64,000 bases of DNA from Climacium dendroides (taxonomy: Eukaryota; Streptophyta; Bryopsida; Hypnales; Climaciaceae). The notes below the pieces were generated by a model, which did not search any database, was not told where the DNA came from, and worked only from the letters and a program-made list of their open reading frames with translations. This document shows positions 49,769-60,720 of the stretch, one piece after another (positions within the stretch are counted from its first letter, which is position 1; the number at the start of each line of letters is the position of its first letter). The stretch lies in the NCBI GenBank assembly GCA_950106755.1, contig OX467086.1, forward strand, positions 23,144,001 to 23,208,000. The letters are read 5' to 3'. A program made the translations under genes and the position numbers.

Positions 49769-52370
49769 TGAAAGCATTCTTTCCTTTCAAATTTTTCTTT
49801 CTTTCTTTGAAACAAATGGACAATTTCCATTGATTACATTTATTTATTTAAAACCCGGAGTTCCTTCCTTTCTGAAATACACCTATACAGTATAATGAGT
49901 ATTGCATTATTGATTTTCCATTTATTGTTTTTGACTGAAGATTTTTCCGATTCAATACTATTTGTGAACGGCACCAAAGTCAAAATGAATGACTGACTCA
50001 AAAGTCAGACCCTCATTCTCAGCACACACTCACAAAGACCAAAAAGTTACAAGCAGCTCCAACGTTTTTCAGTTGGAATTGAATAAGAAAGTCAAGCATT
50101 GATGTTCGATTTCTTCTTAGCTGTATTTGGTTTCCAAAATAAAAACCAACTGCACTTGCTGACAATTGGCAAACTGGATAAATTTAATCCAACACCATGA
50201 TACTTTCTCTTAAAAAAAGAATTTATAAACTTCACATCCTGAAATAGGTGCCACCACGACCCTATTCTGTCAAATTGTTCTGATGGCAGTCATTGCAAAA
50301 TTTGCCAATCTGACAGGGTCCAAATATCTTATTACTGAAGTTCCCTCAAATAAACCAGACTGATGACAGATGCTGGATACTTATAAATTTGCATTCAAGA
50401 GTCTGATGATTATGCTTCATTTGTTTAAAAAAAAAAACAGAATGAAAAAAATAGTGATATGCTCTCTTGGAGTTTTGCCGAAATTGGGGTCTATTTGGTT
50501 TTAAAACAGTTGTCCGGGAAGTGTTTTCAGTGTTACCAGCTGATTTCCTCCGATTCACATATTGAACCAGCTTTTCAAGTGCCGAGTTTGGTTATATTCC
50601 CTATTTCTTACTCAAAATAGAAATTTTATGGATTTTTTTTGCTCGTTTTGCTACTTATGTTTTCAAATTTCAACTTTTTTTTTTTTTTTTTCCCAATTCC
50701 ACTGGCTAGTTTTGAACTAGCTGATGGTTCTTTCTGGACCCTAGTTTTATAGCAACCTACTTTAGAGCATTGCCATGAGTGGCACTCCATTTGACCACAA
50801 CATCAAGAAGTGGCAAGGCCGTAGTCAAAGTTAATCAAGTTGGTGTGAGTGCAAAATTGACTGCTACAAAAGCCCTCTATTGCCGAGAAAATGCATGAGT
50901 GACAAAAGAAATGACACAACTTTCAATGTGATGGGAATTAATGTAGAGTTGTTTTGGTTTGGACAAGTGTGGCAAGCTTGGAGTGGTGTTGTCGAGGTTG
51001 GTGGCGATACTCTTACACATTATTTGCTTTACCTTATACATTGTTCATAACATTGTTAATTGGCCTATACCATTTTCCCTTGGAGATTGGGATTATCCCT
51101 CTATGGATCCTTAGAAATGAATTTTGTTTAGGCTCCGGAGAATTATTGGCTAGCTTGGAAGTTGCAATGCTAGTGTGTCATTGGTTGACTCAAAGGTTCA
51201 TTCCATAAAACTTTAGATTTTTTTCCTTTCATCCCTTAGTTTCATCTTAAAACTTCAGATTTAAAAAAAAAATCAAACTAGTATATAATTAAAATCTATT
51301 TATTTAGGTTCCCACATCAAAGGTCACAAAACAAAGAGTGTGTTAGAATCACATATCTTTTGTAGAAGACATAATCTACTACCTTTATTTGTACTAGTCA
51401 TCACGTTGGAAGTTGATGAAACTATGTTTTTTTTATTTATAGAACTATAAATACAATGTAAATATTTAAGTCTTCAAACCAATGGAAAAGGCATCCTGGA
51501 GTACCAAACTAGAATATTCTAGCTTGGTGCTTCAATGCAACCTTCCTAGTAGTGTAAAGTATGCATGATGGGTGAAAGTTCTATGAAAATATCAAAAGAT
51601 TCTCTTGATTGAAAGAAAATCAATCACTTTTTCAATGCCCTAGTACTTCACTACTGTTGGTGATACTCTTTTAGAGGTGAGAAGTTATAAATGATTCATT
51701 CATTGTCTATTATCATGAAATAATGAGAAGTTCTTCAAAAGCACTTTCAACATTTAAGATGTTTGTAAAGAATGATTCCATATAGAATTGCCTTGTAATC
51801 TAATAATCAAGCAAAGGTGGTTACAAAAGATTTTTGAGGTAGGATATGTAATAAATGCCACATTTAAGCTAAGCTATATAATATCATATAAGACTTACAA
51901 TTTTGTTGCAAACATGTATATTTGAATGAATTTGGATGTATGAAAATTCATTGCATATATTTAAATGTGCTCATGTATATATAATGATTTTGTTACAAAA
52001 TAATAATTCATATGCATAAAATTATATGCATATTTGTAAGTAGGTGCTTTTAATCAATGTCATTATTGTTTTCCAAAGGTGGTACTTGGTGATGAAGATG
52101 TAAGCAAGATGTAATAATTAATATGATTAGTTTGTTGATTTTGACCAATATATTCAAATGGTACCAATATTTAAAAATATATATTATACATCCATCAATT
52201 TTAAACTAACACCTACCGAACAACAAAACCTACTGAGCAACAAAATACAATTTTTTCACATAAAATGCCAACATCTCCAAGTCCATACAATTAACATTTT
52301 TGTTTTTTTTCCCACACAATTCCATAATAATCTACGTCAAGATACAAGAAAAATCATCATTTTTTAAATT
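49769..52370. other. Gene-free AT-rich stretch
   Basis: Contains long T runs (about 50672-50690) and a segment around 50815-50935 similar to 45590-45700. The 84-codon plus-strand frame at 50954-51208 has hydrophobic stretches but matches no family I recognise. Nothing further can be supported. Confidence 0.45.
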
Positions 52371-52790
52371 TAACCCTTAAGTGCTTCAACATCCACATTC
52401 TAGACGATGAACAGAGGACTTGTAGACACTATTCATACCAACTAACTTCTCGTTCATCCAATGCAACACTTGTGAATCTTGAAAAGACACCAACTAACGT
52501 CTCGTTCATCCAATGCAACACTTGTGAACTTGAAAAGACACCAACTAACTTCTCATTCATCCAATGCAATACTTGAATATTGAAAAGACACCAACTTCTC
52601 ATTCATCCAATGCAATACTTGAATCTTGGAAAGACACCAACTTCTCATTCATCCAATGCAATACTTGGATCTTGAAAAGATAGCCTTTTTTAATGACCAA
52701 TTTCATGAACTTGTGGTAAATGATATTTCTGTACAAAGATATAAGCAAAAATGTGCAAAAACTCAAAAGGATTTGAGGCGTTTAAGGGTC
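52371..52790. mobile_element. Possible small TTAA-ended element containing a minisatellite
   Basis: The left edge TTAACCCTTAAGTGCTTCAA and the reverse complement of the right edge (TTGACCCTTAAACGCCTCAA) match at 16 of 20 positions, suggesting terminal inverted repeats. The interior is mainly the minisatellite at 52438-52681. No coding capacity. The call rests on end similarity alone. Confidence 0.4.
52438..52681. repeat. Minisatellite, about 5 copies of a 45-60 bp unit
   Basis: Direct repeats built on CACCAACT(AACT)TCTC(A/G)TTCATCC followed by AATGCAA(C/T)ACTTG and a variable TGAAAAGA part. Units shorten from about 59 to about 46 bp from left to right through small deletions. Confidence 0.92.
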
Positions 52791-54261
52791 AAACTCTGCA
52801 GTTTGCATCCCCAAGTAAAAGTTATCACTTGAATAGTTCCCTCTCCGTCTGCACCACCGTGTGGTACCATTGAAGAGTTGGGGTTTTTTCCTTTCAATAA
52901 AGGTTGAATAAAAAAGTTGAATAATTTCGAGGGCCTCTGTACCTGGATAGTGCGCACGAGAGGTTGGTGGCAACGAACCTAATTAGATACGCAATCATTG
53001 CAGGCACGCCAGGATGGCTGTCTGTACTGATTTGACAAATTCAAATTCATTGCACGACAACATCTGGAGCCTGGAGGGGTCAAGAGCCCAAGAGAATCAT
53101 TCCATAGAAAAATGCAGTAAAATTCTGTGTGCAACTGTCATTAACTTACTTAGAGCGAGCACATTCTCCATAAACTTGAAATTGAACACCCGAAACTACA
53201 TGTTAGAAACCAACTCTAAATAATGCTGATACTATTCAAATGAATACTTCAAGTTCTGGTGAACCGAACGATGACAACCATCTCAACTTAAAAAAAAGTG
53301 ATAGCTAGCAACGTCAATTGGTAAGGTAGAGTAAGGTAACAGGATAGGGACCTCATCCTCTCTTCAATACTCAACCCTGTTACCAACAACTAATCTATTG
53401 AAGCATGAAGCACTTGGTAGGACTTTTTAGCATGAAAATGGACTAGATAATGCTTGTGAGCATCATGGGACAGAATTCCAAGGCTACTAGTTCATCACAA
53501 ACAAACGTCCATATCTGTACTTTTCACAAATCTAAGGGTGTAGAAAGAGGGGTATTGTTGTTATGAGTAATAACGCCTTTCTGACTATCGAAAGGAATGG
53601 TGATAAATCTGCCTTGAAAACCTGACTTGGCATTATGTAAGCAAGACTTGGCTAAATGTTTATGGCCACTGATCTTTGAATGGAAATGGTGTTCTCTAGT
53701 GACACTTATAACAATCTACCATCTCCCACTTTGAAAGTGTGTACGAAATTCATACATAGTGATAAAAATTTGATTTGACTCTTGTACCCAAAGATCTCTC
53801 CACAACCCTATACATAACCCAAAACTCACTCCTATATAAATGATTAAAGTGACGCAAATAGTATCCTTTACCTTATTCTGGTCTTGCTAACGGGATAGAC
53901 CATACCTAGGACTTCGAGAGGTCACCCTGTTTGTGGCGCACTCTGCTAATCTTCTGCAAATCCCAACGCGTCGTTCCAGTGCTGATCAGATGCAATCTTG
54001 CGTAGCTAAATATATACCAATCCACTTTGGAGACACGTTGAATTTTGCTAATGAAACTGAGTGTGGAATCATGAACCTTCCACATCTATAGATGATCGAC
54101 TTAACAACAGTTTTTCATGGTCTTTCAACAAGGGGAATTTCTGCAAAACATGGATACAGATGTTAGAAGTGTCGGGATAGAAATGAAGACACGGAAAAGG
54201 TGGAAAAATTTACAGTTAAATGAAAATATATATACAACTGTGATCAGGAAAAGCATATAGA
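52791..54261. other. Spacer downstream of the MFS transporter gene
   Basis: No gene recognised. A small imperfect hairpin with GGTAACAGG/CCTGTTACC arms lies at about 53334-53383. The last few hundred bases probably include the 3' UTR of the transporter gene. Confidence 0.5.
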
Positions 54262-57200
54262 CTATGATTGTAACTGCTCACCCTGTGTCAATCCACGTGT
54301 CTTCTCTATGTAACGTATACATCCTGCCCCGGACAGCAGACCCACGATAGCTGCTCCAAAGATGGTGCTGTTATCCAATTTCTGCCATAAGCCTCCCTGA
54401 AATGCCAATAAGATCAACTTTAGAAACACACTATTCAAGTATACATTCAAATTCAACACACGGTACTGGGTCCCCCATTGGGTAAATGAAAACAAGTAGA
54501 TCAACGAGGGATTCTGTCGCTTCAATTTGAAGATGGAATTCTAACAGAGTGAAAGATAACTAAATAGAACCCGAATTGTGCTCATGAGGATAATAACATA
54601 TTCCAGCTCCAGTCACCAACACCACAGTACCGTACCTTCATCATAATGAAGAAAACCGCAACATATACAGGAACACGATAAATGCTCATAACTGCAGCTC
54701 GCCGATCATTTGGGATGTACCTACAAGATTGACGGAAAGCAAGAACCCCAGTTGAACAATTGGACATCACAAGGACAGAATTGGAAATAGAACAAAAAAA
54801 ACTTAATTACCATCAGGTTGTCGACATACAATAGACTTATCAGTGCAAGATTTACACATAACAAGTAGGATCGTACGCACATGCTTCGAAGGCGAGCCAG
54901 AGAGGGCAATGCAATGCCAACACAGATATGGAACACACAAAAGCACCACAGAAGCACCACGAGCTCCTGCACAGACATTTCAACACAATAGAATTATCCC
55001 TAAACTCATTCATAGTGGGTGTGTTGACCTTGTTTCAGTGAAAAATTGGAAATGACGTAATGAATAATGTTGAGAATAGGCGTTGGCAAGAAATTTATGG
55101 TTGTGCTATCACAAATCTGAAATAGTGCTGAATTCAAGAATAACTATAATGAGTTGCAATCATCCATTCCATTTTCAACCCCAACAATCCTGTAATCACA
55201 GTTCGCAGCAGGACTTTCTCTTACAAAATTTTCAACAATGTAATGATGGAGGAAGTACACACCTGATGGTCATACGCTGGCAAGAACAGAGAGAGACCTC
55301 CCACAAGGAGAACGCTTGGAAGAAAGCTTTCAGGCCGAAGATAATAGGGGCCCTGAAGCAAGCATGCAGCAATTGTTGTGCCCAGCATCATAGATGCCAT
55401 CAATCTTGTAAAAACCATACCACTGTGCACTTCTCGACCATCTGCCTGCCAACCAGGAATGCCATAAAAAATGATTCAAGGTTAAACAAAACAAGCAGGG
55501 TAATCAATGTTCCCCAAACTGGCTAAATTTAGCAGCATTACTACCTTCCTTTTCCCGCAACTACAAAAATTGCGGATTCTCAAGTGTAAAATTTGATTTT
55601 TCTAGCAACTTATTTTTTAGCCATATGAGTTAATAGTTTAATAAAACCCCTGAAAAGTAAAATAGTCCTCTCTACAAGCATCGGCGAATTCTTCACATTA
55701 TCAGCTGAAATGTAAAACTAAAGAAATTATGGAAGCCCTTAAGTCAGCGAGATTCAGACTTAGAAATTCTATTGAGAACGAAACTCTGGCACATAATTTC
55801 AGTAACAATAGAGAACTATTGGCTTGGGAGAAAATCACACTAACCACCAAAGTGGGCGTCCATAAGAACCAAAAGACGATGATTGAGAAGTCAAAGCACG
55901 CTTGAGCCCATCCCAAAAGAAGCACCTTCTTATCTGCACTACACACATACATCCCAACTGAGAAACAAAGGATCTACAAATCCCACAGAAAAAACGGAAG
56001 TGCATTTGCTTTAAATCACAAATCATTTCTGAACATCACGGCAAATGTAACAAGGTAGGCCCTTATGTGGAGGTAGTCCTGTAGTTTATGTATGTAGGTT
56101 GAAAGATTTCAAATTTTTTTGGAAGTCTTACAAAGTACAAGTTGATTAGAAAAAAATTCTAACTAATGACATGGAATTTATTAATAATAATTAGTTGCAG
56201 ACACTGGTATGAAAAGCAAGACAGATATTTCATCCTTGAACTACCTCCACTAAAAATGAGGATGAGGAATTGCACACACCGCTGAGAGACTGCAGTGCAT
56301 GATACAATGGGCGCCACAAATTGGAAGGTGTTCCCACGTTTTCGGTAAACGAACTTTTGATGACTATGACAGTAAAAACAGAGGTCACTGTTGCTGAAAT
56401 CAATGGAGCAGGTCCGATGGAGCCTTGCCAATTTGCAACAACATTGGCTAACGCGCCACTACCTGTCAGAGTGGTGGCATCATCCTTATTGCTCAGTAAA
56501 TGAGAAGATGATTATGGTCACTATTGACCCAAAAAGGCAGAGTAGGATATGATATATGTCTCATCATCACATTCTACCACTACTTTTATCCAATTGGAAG
56601 TTTCCTTGAAGGCATATTGGGTATTGCTAGACTTAGGAACGAGAAGGCTTTCTAATAGTGCAATTTGCAGCAGCAATGCATACTCTCTTCAATTGGAAAA
56701 TCCAAAACCACAAGTACGTTCACATTTCCTCTTTGTCCCTAATATTATTATATATAGAAAATCTAAAGACCTGGAAGACATTAGCTAATAAAATTTTGCA
56801 AGACATGTTGATAACCTTACAACTTTAGCCTATCAACCAACATTCATGTACTAAATATATGGGTTATATTTTTGGTGACGTTTCAAAGTTGACTGCTTCT
56901 AAATTGATTTGACAATGAAAGTATATTCAAAGAATTAAGTAAGTAGTTTCTTATTTTTGGCTTACTTAAGTATCAAAGCACAATATACTGCAGTGCCGGT
57001 TGTTAAGTACCAAAAAGAAAGAAATCGTGAAATATTTTAAAGGTGACCTCAAAGCAATACGAAAAACAATACCTGTTGCGACAATTCCGATACTAAAGGC
57101 CATCAACCAGAAAGTTTCACTCAGCCATTCTTGTCTGAAGCCCATCTGCGCACACATAATTACATGCTGGTTAGTTCCTCACCTCTGAGACTCAACGGAA

Positions 57201-59056
57201 ATCTGAGCCAGAAAGTCTTCGTTGTGACTCGGATTGCACAAGTTCATGTATATGTTTACACAGCAGCGAAAGATACACAGGTCTAGTGGACACAGGGTAT
57301 CACTACTTCCTCAAACCTATGCAGAAGAAAGCAAAATGCAAAGTCAAACATGTTCAAGAAGAAGAGTCTCGCCTTTTCGTGCTCTGCAATCATCCAAGAC
57401 TCGAAAGAAGAATATAGGAGCGAAGTCGCAATTCCCAAAGAGACATGGGCAAAGCACAATACTCGGAAGTCGGGAAACTGCTTGGCAAAGCATCCTACCA
57501 CTTGAAAGAACCCAAATAACATGCACGCCCGTTTGCGACCTCTGGAACATCAATTCAACACAAGAGAACTTTAAAACCCACCGCAGTCCCCGGTCCACAT
57601 GACCTATATCGATTGAGTACAATCACAGCGACGAAAATGTGCACTTGAAAAATCTCAGAACTTAAAGTACCCATTGACAGTGATGCAGGAATAGCTTCGA
57701 TCATCCAATCATTCTCTGCCATTTAGCTCTGATCATTTTCTGAAATTCTTTGTTCTCAATCATATGTAACAGTTTAAGTCGACCGAGATGAATTCATGAC
57801 CACAAAAAGCCTGCTTGCTACCATTATGTTAGCTACAAATTCCATGGAAATTGTGGCAATCAGAATGTGACAATTTGAAAGCAACGTGGAGACTGAACAT
57901 TTTACAATAATGATGTACAGTACCATTTGCAGTAAAAATTTACCAAACTTACAATAAAAATTCACTCTGACAATGTGTAGACTGCAAAACTTTACACAAG
58001 AACGCGAAGGATCTTACATGTAGTCTGCAGAAGCTGCAATGAAGGTGCCAAGGAAAAGTGAGCTCCCGTATCCAACTGCAAACAATGTTGCGATCTCTTT
58101 CCTTCGCAATCCATAGCTCTCGTACAAGGCTTCGCTGTACACAATCTGTAATGCATCAGCCACTGCAGTCCCCACAAGTAAGGTAAGGGGTCCAAAACAT
58201 GTGAGGGCCCATTCTGAATACTCAATAAAGCTTTTTCATACCAATAACTCGACTCCTAATGAAATTGAAGAGCAAAGATGGGGTGCATCAATTGTATATC
58301 TCCCGGCGTGGGGTCTAGCAGTGCTCATTCTGGCTTCATTGGGTAACATATTTTGAGAAAAATATCTCATTATTCATAAAGAAGGCTTCTTTTTCATCAT
58401 GTGGCGGTTGGTGACACATTATGCACCTTTAGAGACCAAACTGTGTTAAAAACCTAGTCTTTCCAGTTCTTCATCATTCATCGCTCACTCGATAGTTCGA
58501 ATTTTGTTCATGAAAGGGCAAAACCAAGTTCCTCAAGTTCTTCATTATTCTGTCTCGCTTCCATGGTTCAAATTTAGAACACACCATCGCTGACTGCCAG
58601 AAATCGCAAGTAATTCCAGAAGTGTACAAAAAATGATTCAAATCCATTTGCATCTGCCTATTCATGAAATTCACGTACAAAACCATAGTCCAACCCACAT
58701 AACCACAGCTCTTACAGGGTCAGTTTATGCACCCCATCTTTGCTTTCACCTCAGTCTAAACCTTAAACCCCCGAAACCCTAACCCCTAACCCTAAATCCT
58801 ACTGAGCAGCGACAGGTACTACACCACAAGCTCGAATGCAAAGATGCTCAGTACAGGATCAGAAACCCAAACCTGATGCGAGAAAGTAAACGACAAGAAA
58901 CATGCGCTGGAAGGCGACGAAAGCGACGGGCAAGCGAAGGGGAGCTTTCTCCACTTTCGAATTCGCAAAACTTCGGTAATACAAGACACCCGCACAAGCG
59001 AGAATTTGCCCGGCGTACACCCATCGCCCTCCCTCCCACCGCAGCTCCGAATCCAT
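54262..59056 (-). CDS. MFS transporter, MFSD5/molybdate-anion-transporter-like
   Basis: Ten coding exons giving 446 residues: 58873-59056, 58018-58162, 57373-57541, 57073-57145, 56276-56462, 55845-55938, 55263-55445, 54881-54966, 54636-54720, 54262-54396. All phases agree. Hydrophobic segments are spread along the protein as in 12-helix major facilitators, and the family loop motif after helix 2 appears as ADYIGRKRACM. ESWMIAEHEK and ALYESYGL resemble plant homologues of MFSD5/MOT2-type proteins. Membrane location is expected; the substrate (molybdate in some relatives) is inferred, not shown. The intron after AEHEK appears to use a GC donor (57371-57372), because that junction alone keeps the conserved AEHEK-GFRQEWLS order. 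The 3' edge of the fifth exon is less certain. The start is the first ATG of the exon, MDSELRW. Confidence 0.9.
58271..58744. repeat. 18-bp perfect inverted repeat inside transporter intron 1
   Basis: AGCAAAGATGGGGTGCAT at 58271-58288 is mirrored exactly by ATGCACCCCATCTTTGCT at 58727-58744. The 438 bp between contain a diverged direct duplication around CAGTTCTTCATCATTC and AAGTTCTTCATTATTC. It may be a MITE inserted in the intron; target duplications are not clear. Confidence 0.6.
58764..58797. promoter_or_regulatory. Telomere-like motif cluster (telo-box) in intron 1
   Basis: AAACCCTAACCCCTAACC and neighbouring AAACCC/CCTAAA units match the plant telomere repeat (TTTAGGG)n. Telo-boxes close to the 5' end of plant genes can act as cis elements. 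Here it sits about 260 bp downstream of the start codon. It could equally be a trace of telomeric DNA inserted at a repaired break. Confidence 0.45.
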
Positions 59057-59806
59057 GGTGTCAAAACCCTAATTCTCACACAATCATCGATTCTCACACT
59101 ACCATCAATTTTTCCCAGTTGGGACTGAAGTCCTGCAAGTGGGTTGAATCAAAACGACAGAGGTGCCATGTCTCGGGCAATTTGTAGCAAAGTGTTCCAG
59201 GCGCTACGATAGGAGTACTGGTACAGTTCTTCTGGTAGGCTTAGCGTCGTTCCTGTAGAACGCTTTGGATCAAAGAACAACCCAACACCATCTGAATTCT
59301 GAAAGAGTGAAAAACTCCGAAACTGAGACAGATTCTTGACAGGAATTGGGTGACGGCCGTGCAATTCTTTCAGCCAACCTCTGGCTGGGAATTTTAGGCT
59401 CATTTTAGGCTCATTTTTGAAGTTTGAACCACGGTCTTTCAGAAGAGAATCATGGCCTCATGTGTAGCTTTCAAAAGATTCTTTACCATCATAAGGTAAG
59501 GTTGCCACAACCAAAACTGCCGATTTCTCTGGTTGTACCACCAAATCCCAAATTTTTGATAAGCTTGTGAGCATTCAAGAGAAGTCCAAACCAAGCTGTG
59601 TCATAATTTTCCAACATTTGGATAGTATTTCCTGAAATTTCAAAGTTGGAAGTATAGAATATCTATCTATCCCTCTAGCGTCACCCTTTAACTTGGCATA
59701 CTTGTAGTAAAGATGCTCTAACTCCCATTGGTTGTCTCAAAGAAACTCTTCAATTTCCATTAATTCTTCTTAAGAGATTGTCCTAGGTTTGGGGGACATA
59801 ATATGA
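59057..59806. other. Upstream region of the MFS transporter gene
   Basis: 59057-59460 is moderately GC-rich and likely holds the 5' UTR and promoter. The rest is AT-rich. Short minus-strand frames (for example 59149-59403) are not recognised. Confidence 0.4.
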
Positions 59807-60720
59807 TCCTTCTAGGACCAACATGCATTTTTGGGCTACATAACAATTTTGGGCAAGTATGTGTGATTGGAGACTTCCATTTTTTGGGCCCAAATTTTAA
59901 TAGAAGGTGGAGACGAGGAGTATCTTTCATATGCACTAAATTTCATGACATTTGGAAGTACGAGTCAAAAGTTATGGCCTAATTTGCAATTTTTTTGTAA
60001 ATGGGCAATATTGACAAATTAGAAAAAAACACTTTTTTAGGGAAAAAATTTGAAATTGGTTTTCTAAAGTTATATATATGTGAAAATCTTTAAACCAATC
60101 CATTTTGATCAATGAGTCAAAAGTTAAGAGGATTTTTTTGTTTGTAGGTAGTTATGGATTCTCTACTCTAAAATAAACTTTGAAGTCTTTTATCTTACTT
60201 GATTTTCAATATTTTTGGAAAAATTAAAATCATCGGATGTAGACTATAGATTACAACATTGCAAACATTGCATTGGCATTTTTCAATTTCATAATTTAAT
60301 TCTTAACAATTAACTATTTTGAATCATTTGCTACTACTATCTATTTACTATATGTTGTACAATTCCAAATGATCTGAAATTATTTAAGCATGTGACCAAC
60401 TTGTCTAGGAAAAAGAATCCAAATAAGCAACACCAATTTGGGCATTTTTTCATAGAAAGGTGAGCTTGTGAAGTGCAGTTGCCCTGTTTTTTGCAAGGCC
60501 AAAAAAATGATTTCAATAAATTTGAATGCTTATATCTTGCAATCCATGCAGTGAAAATTTCTGAAATTTTTATCACATGTTTTCAAATCAGCATACTACA
60601 AAATCCTATGGTTACATGTGTCAAAAAAAATATTTTTTTCAAAAATTTGGTAATTGTACTAAAAATGGCAGTTTTCAAGCATTTTTGGTGAAAACATAGT
60701 CATGGAACTTTAGGGGTTAA
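59807..60720. mobile_element. TTAA element, divergent subfamily, copy 5
   Basis: Ends with AACTTTAGGGGTTAA (TTAA at 60717-60720) and shares most of its length with 42443-43141, including the CTTATATCTTGCAATCCA and GGTTACATGTGT blocks. The left end is degraded: CCTTCTAGGACCAACATGC at about 59808 resembles the family tip but lacks an obvious TTAA. No transposase frame. Confidence 0.6.

Noticed and set aside
58764..58797. A chromosome end or true telomere
   Set aside because: Only a few degenerate units are present, embedded inside an intron of an intact gene.
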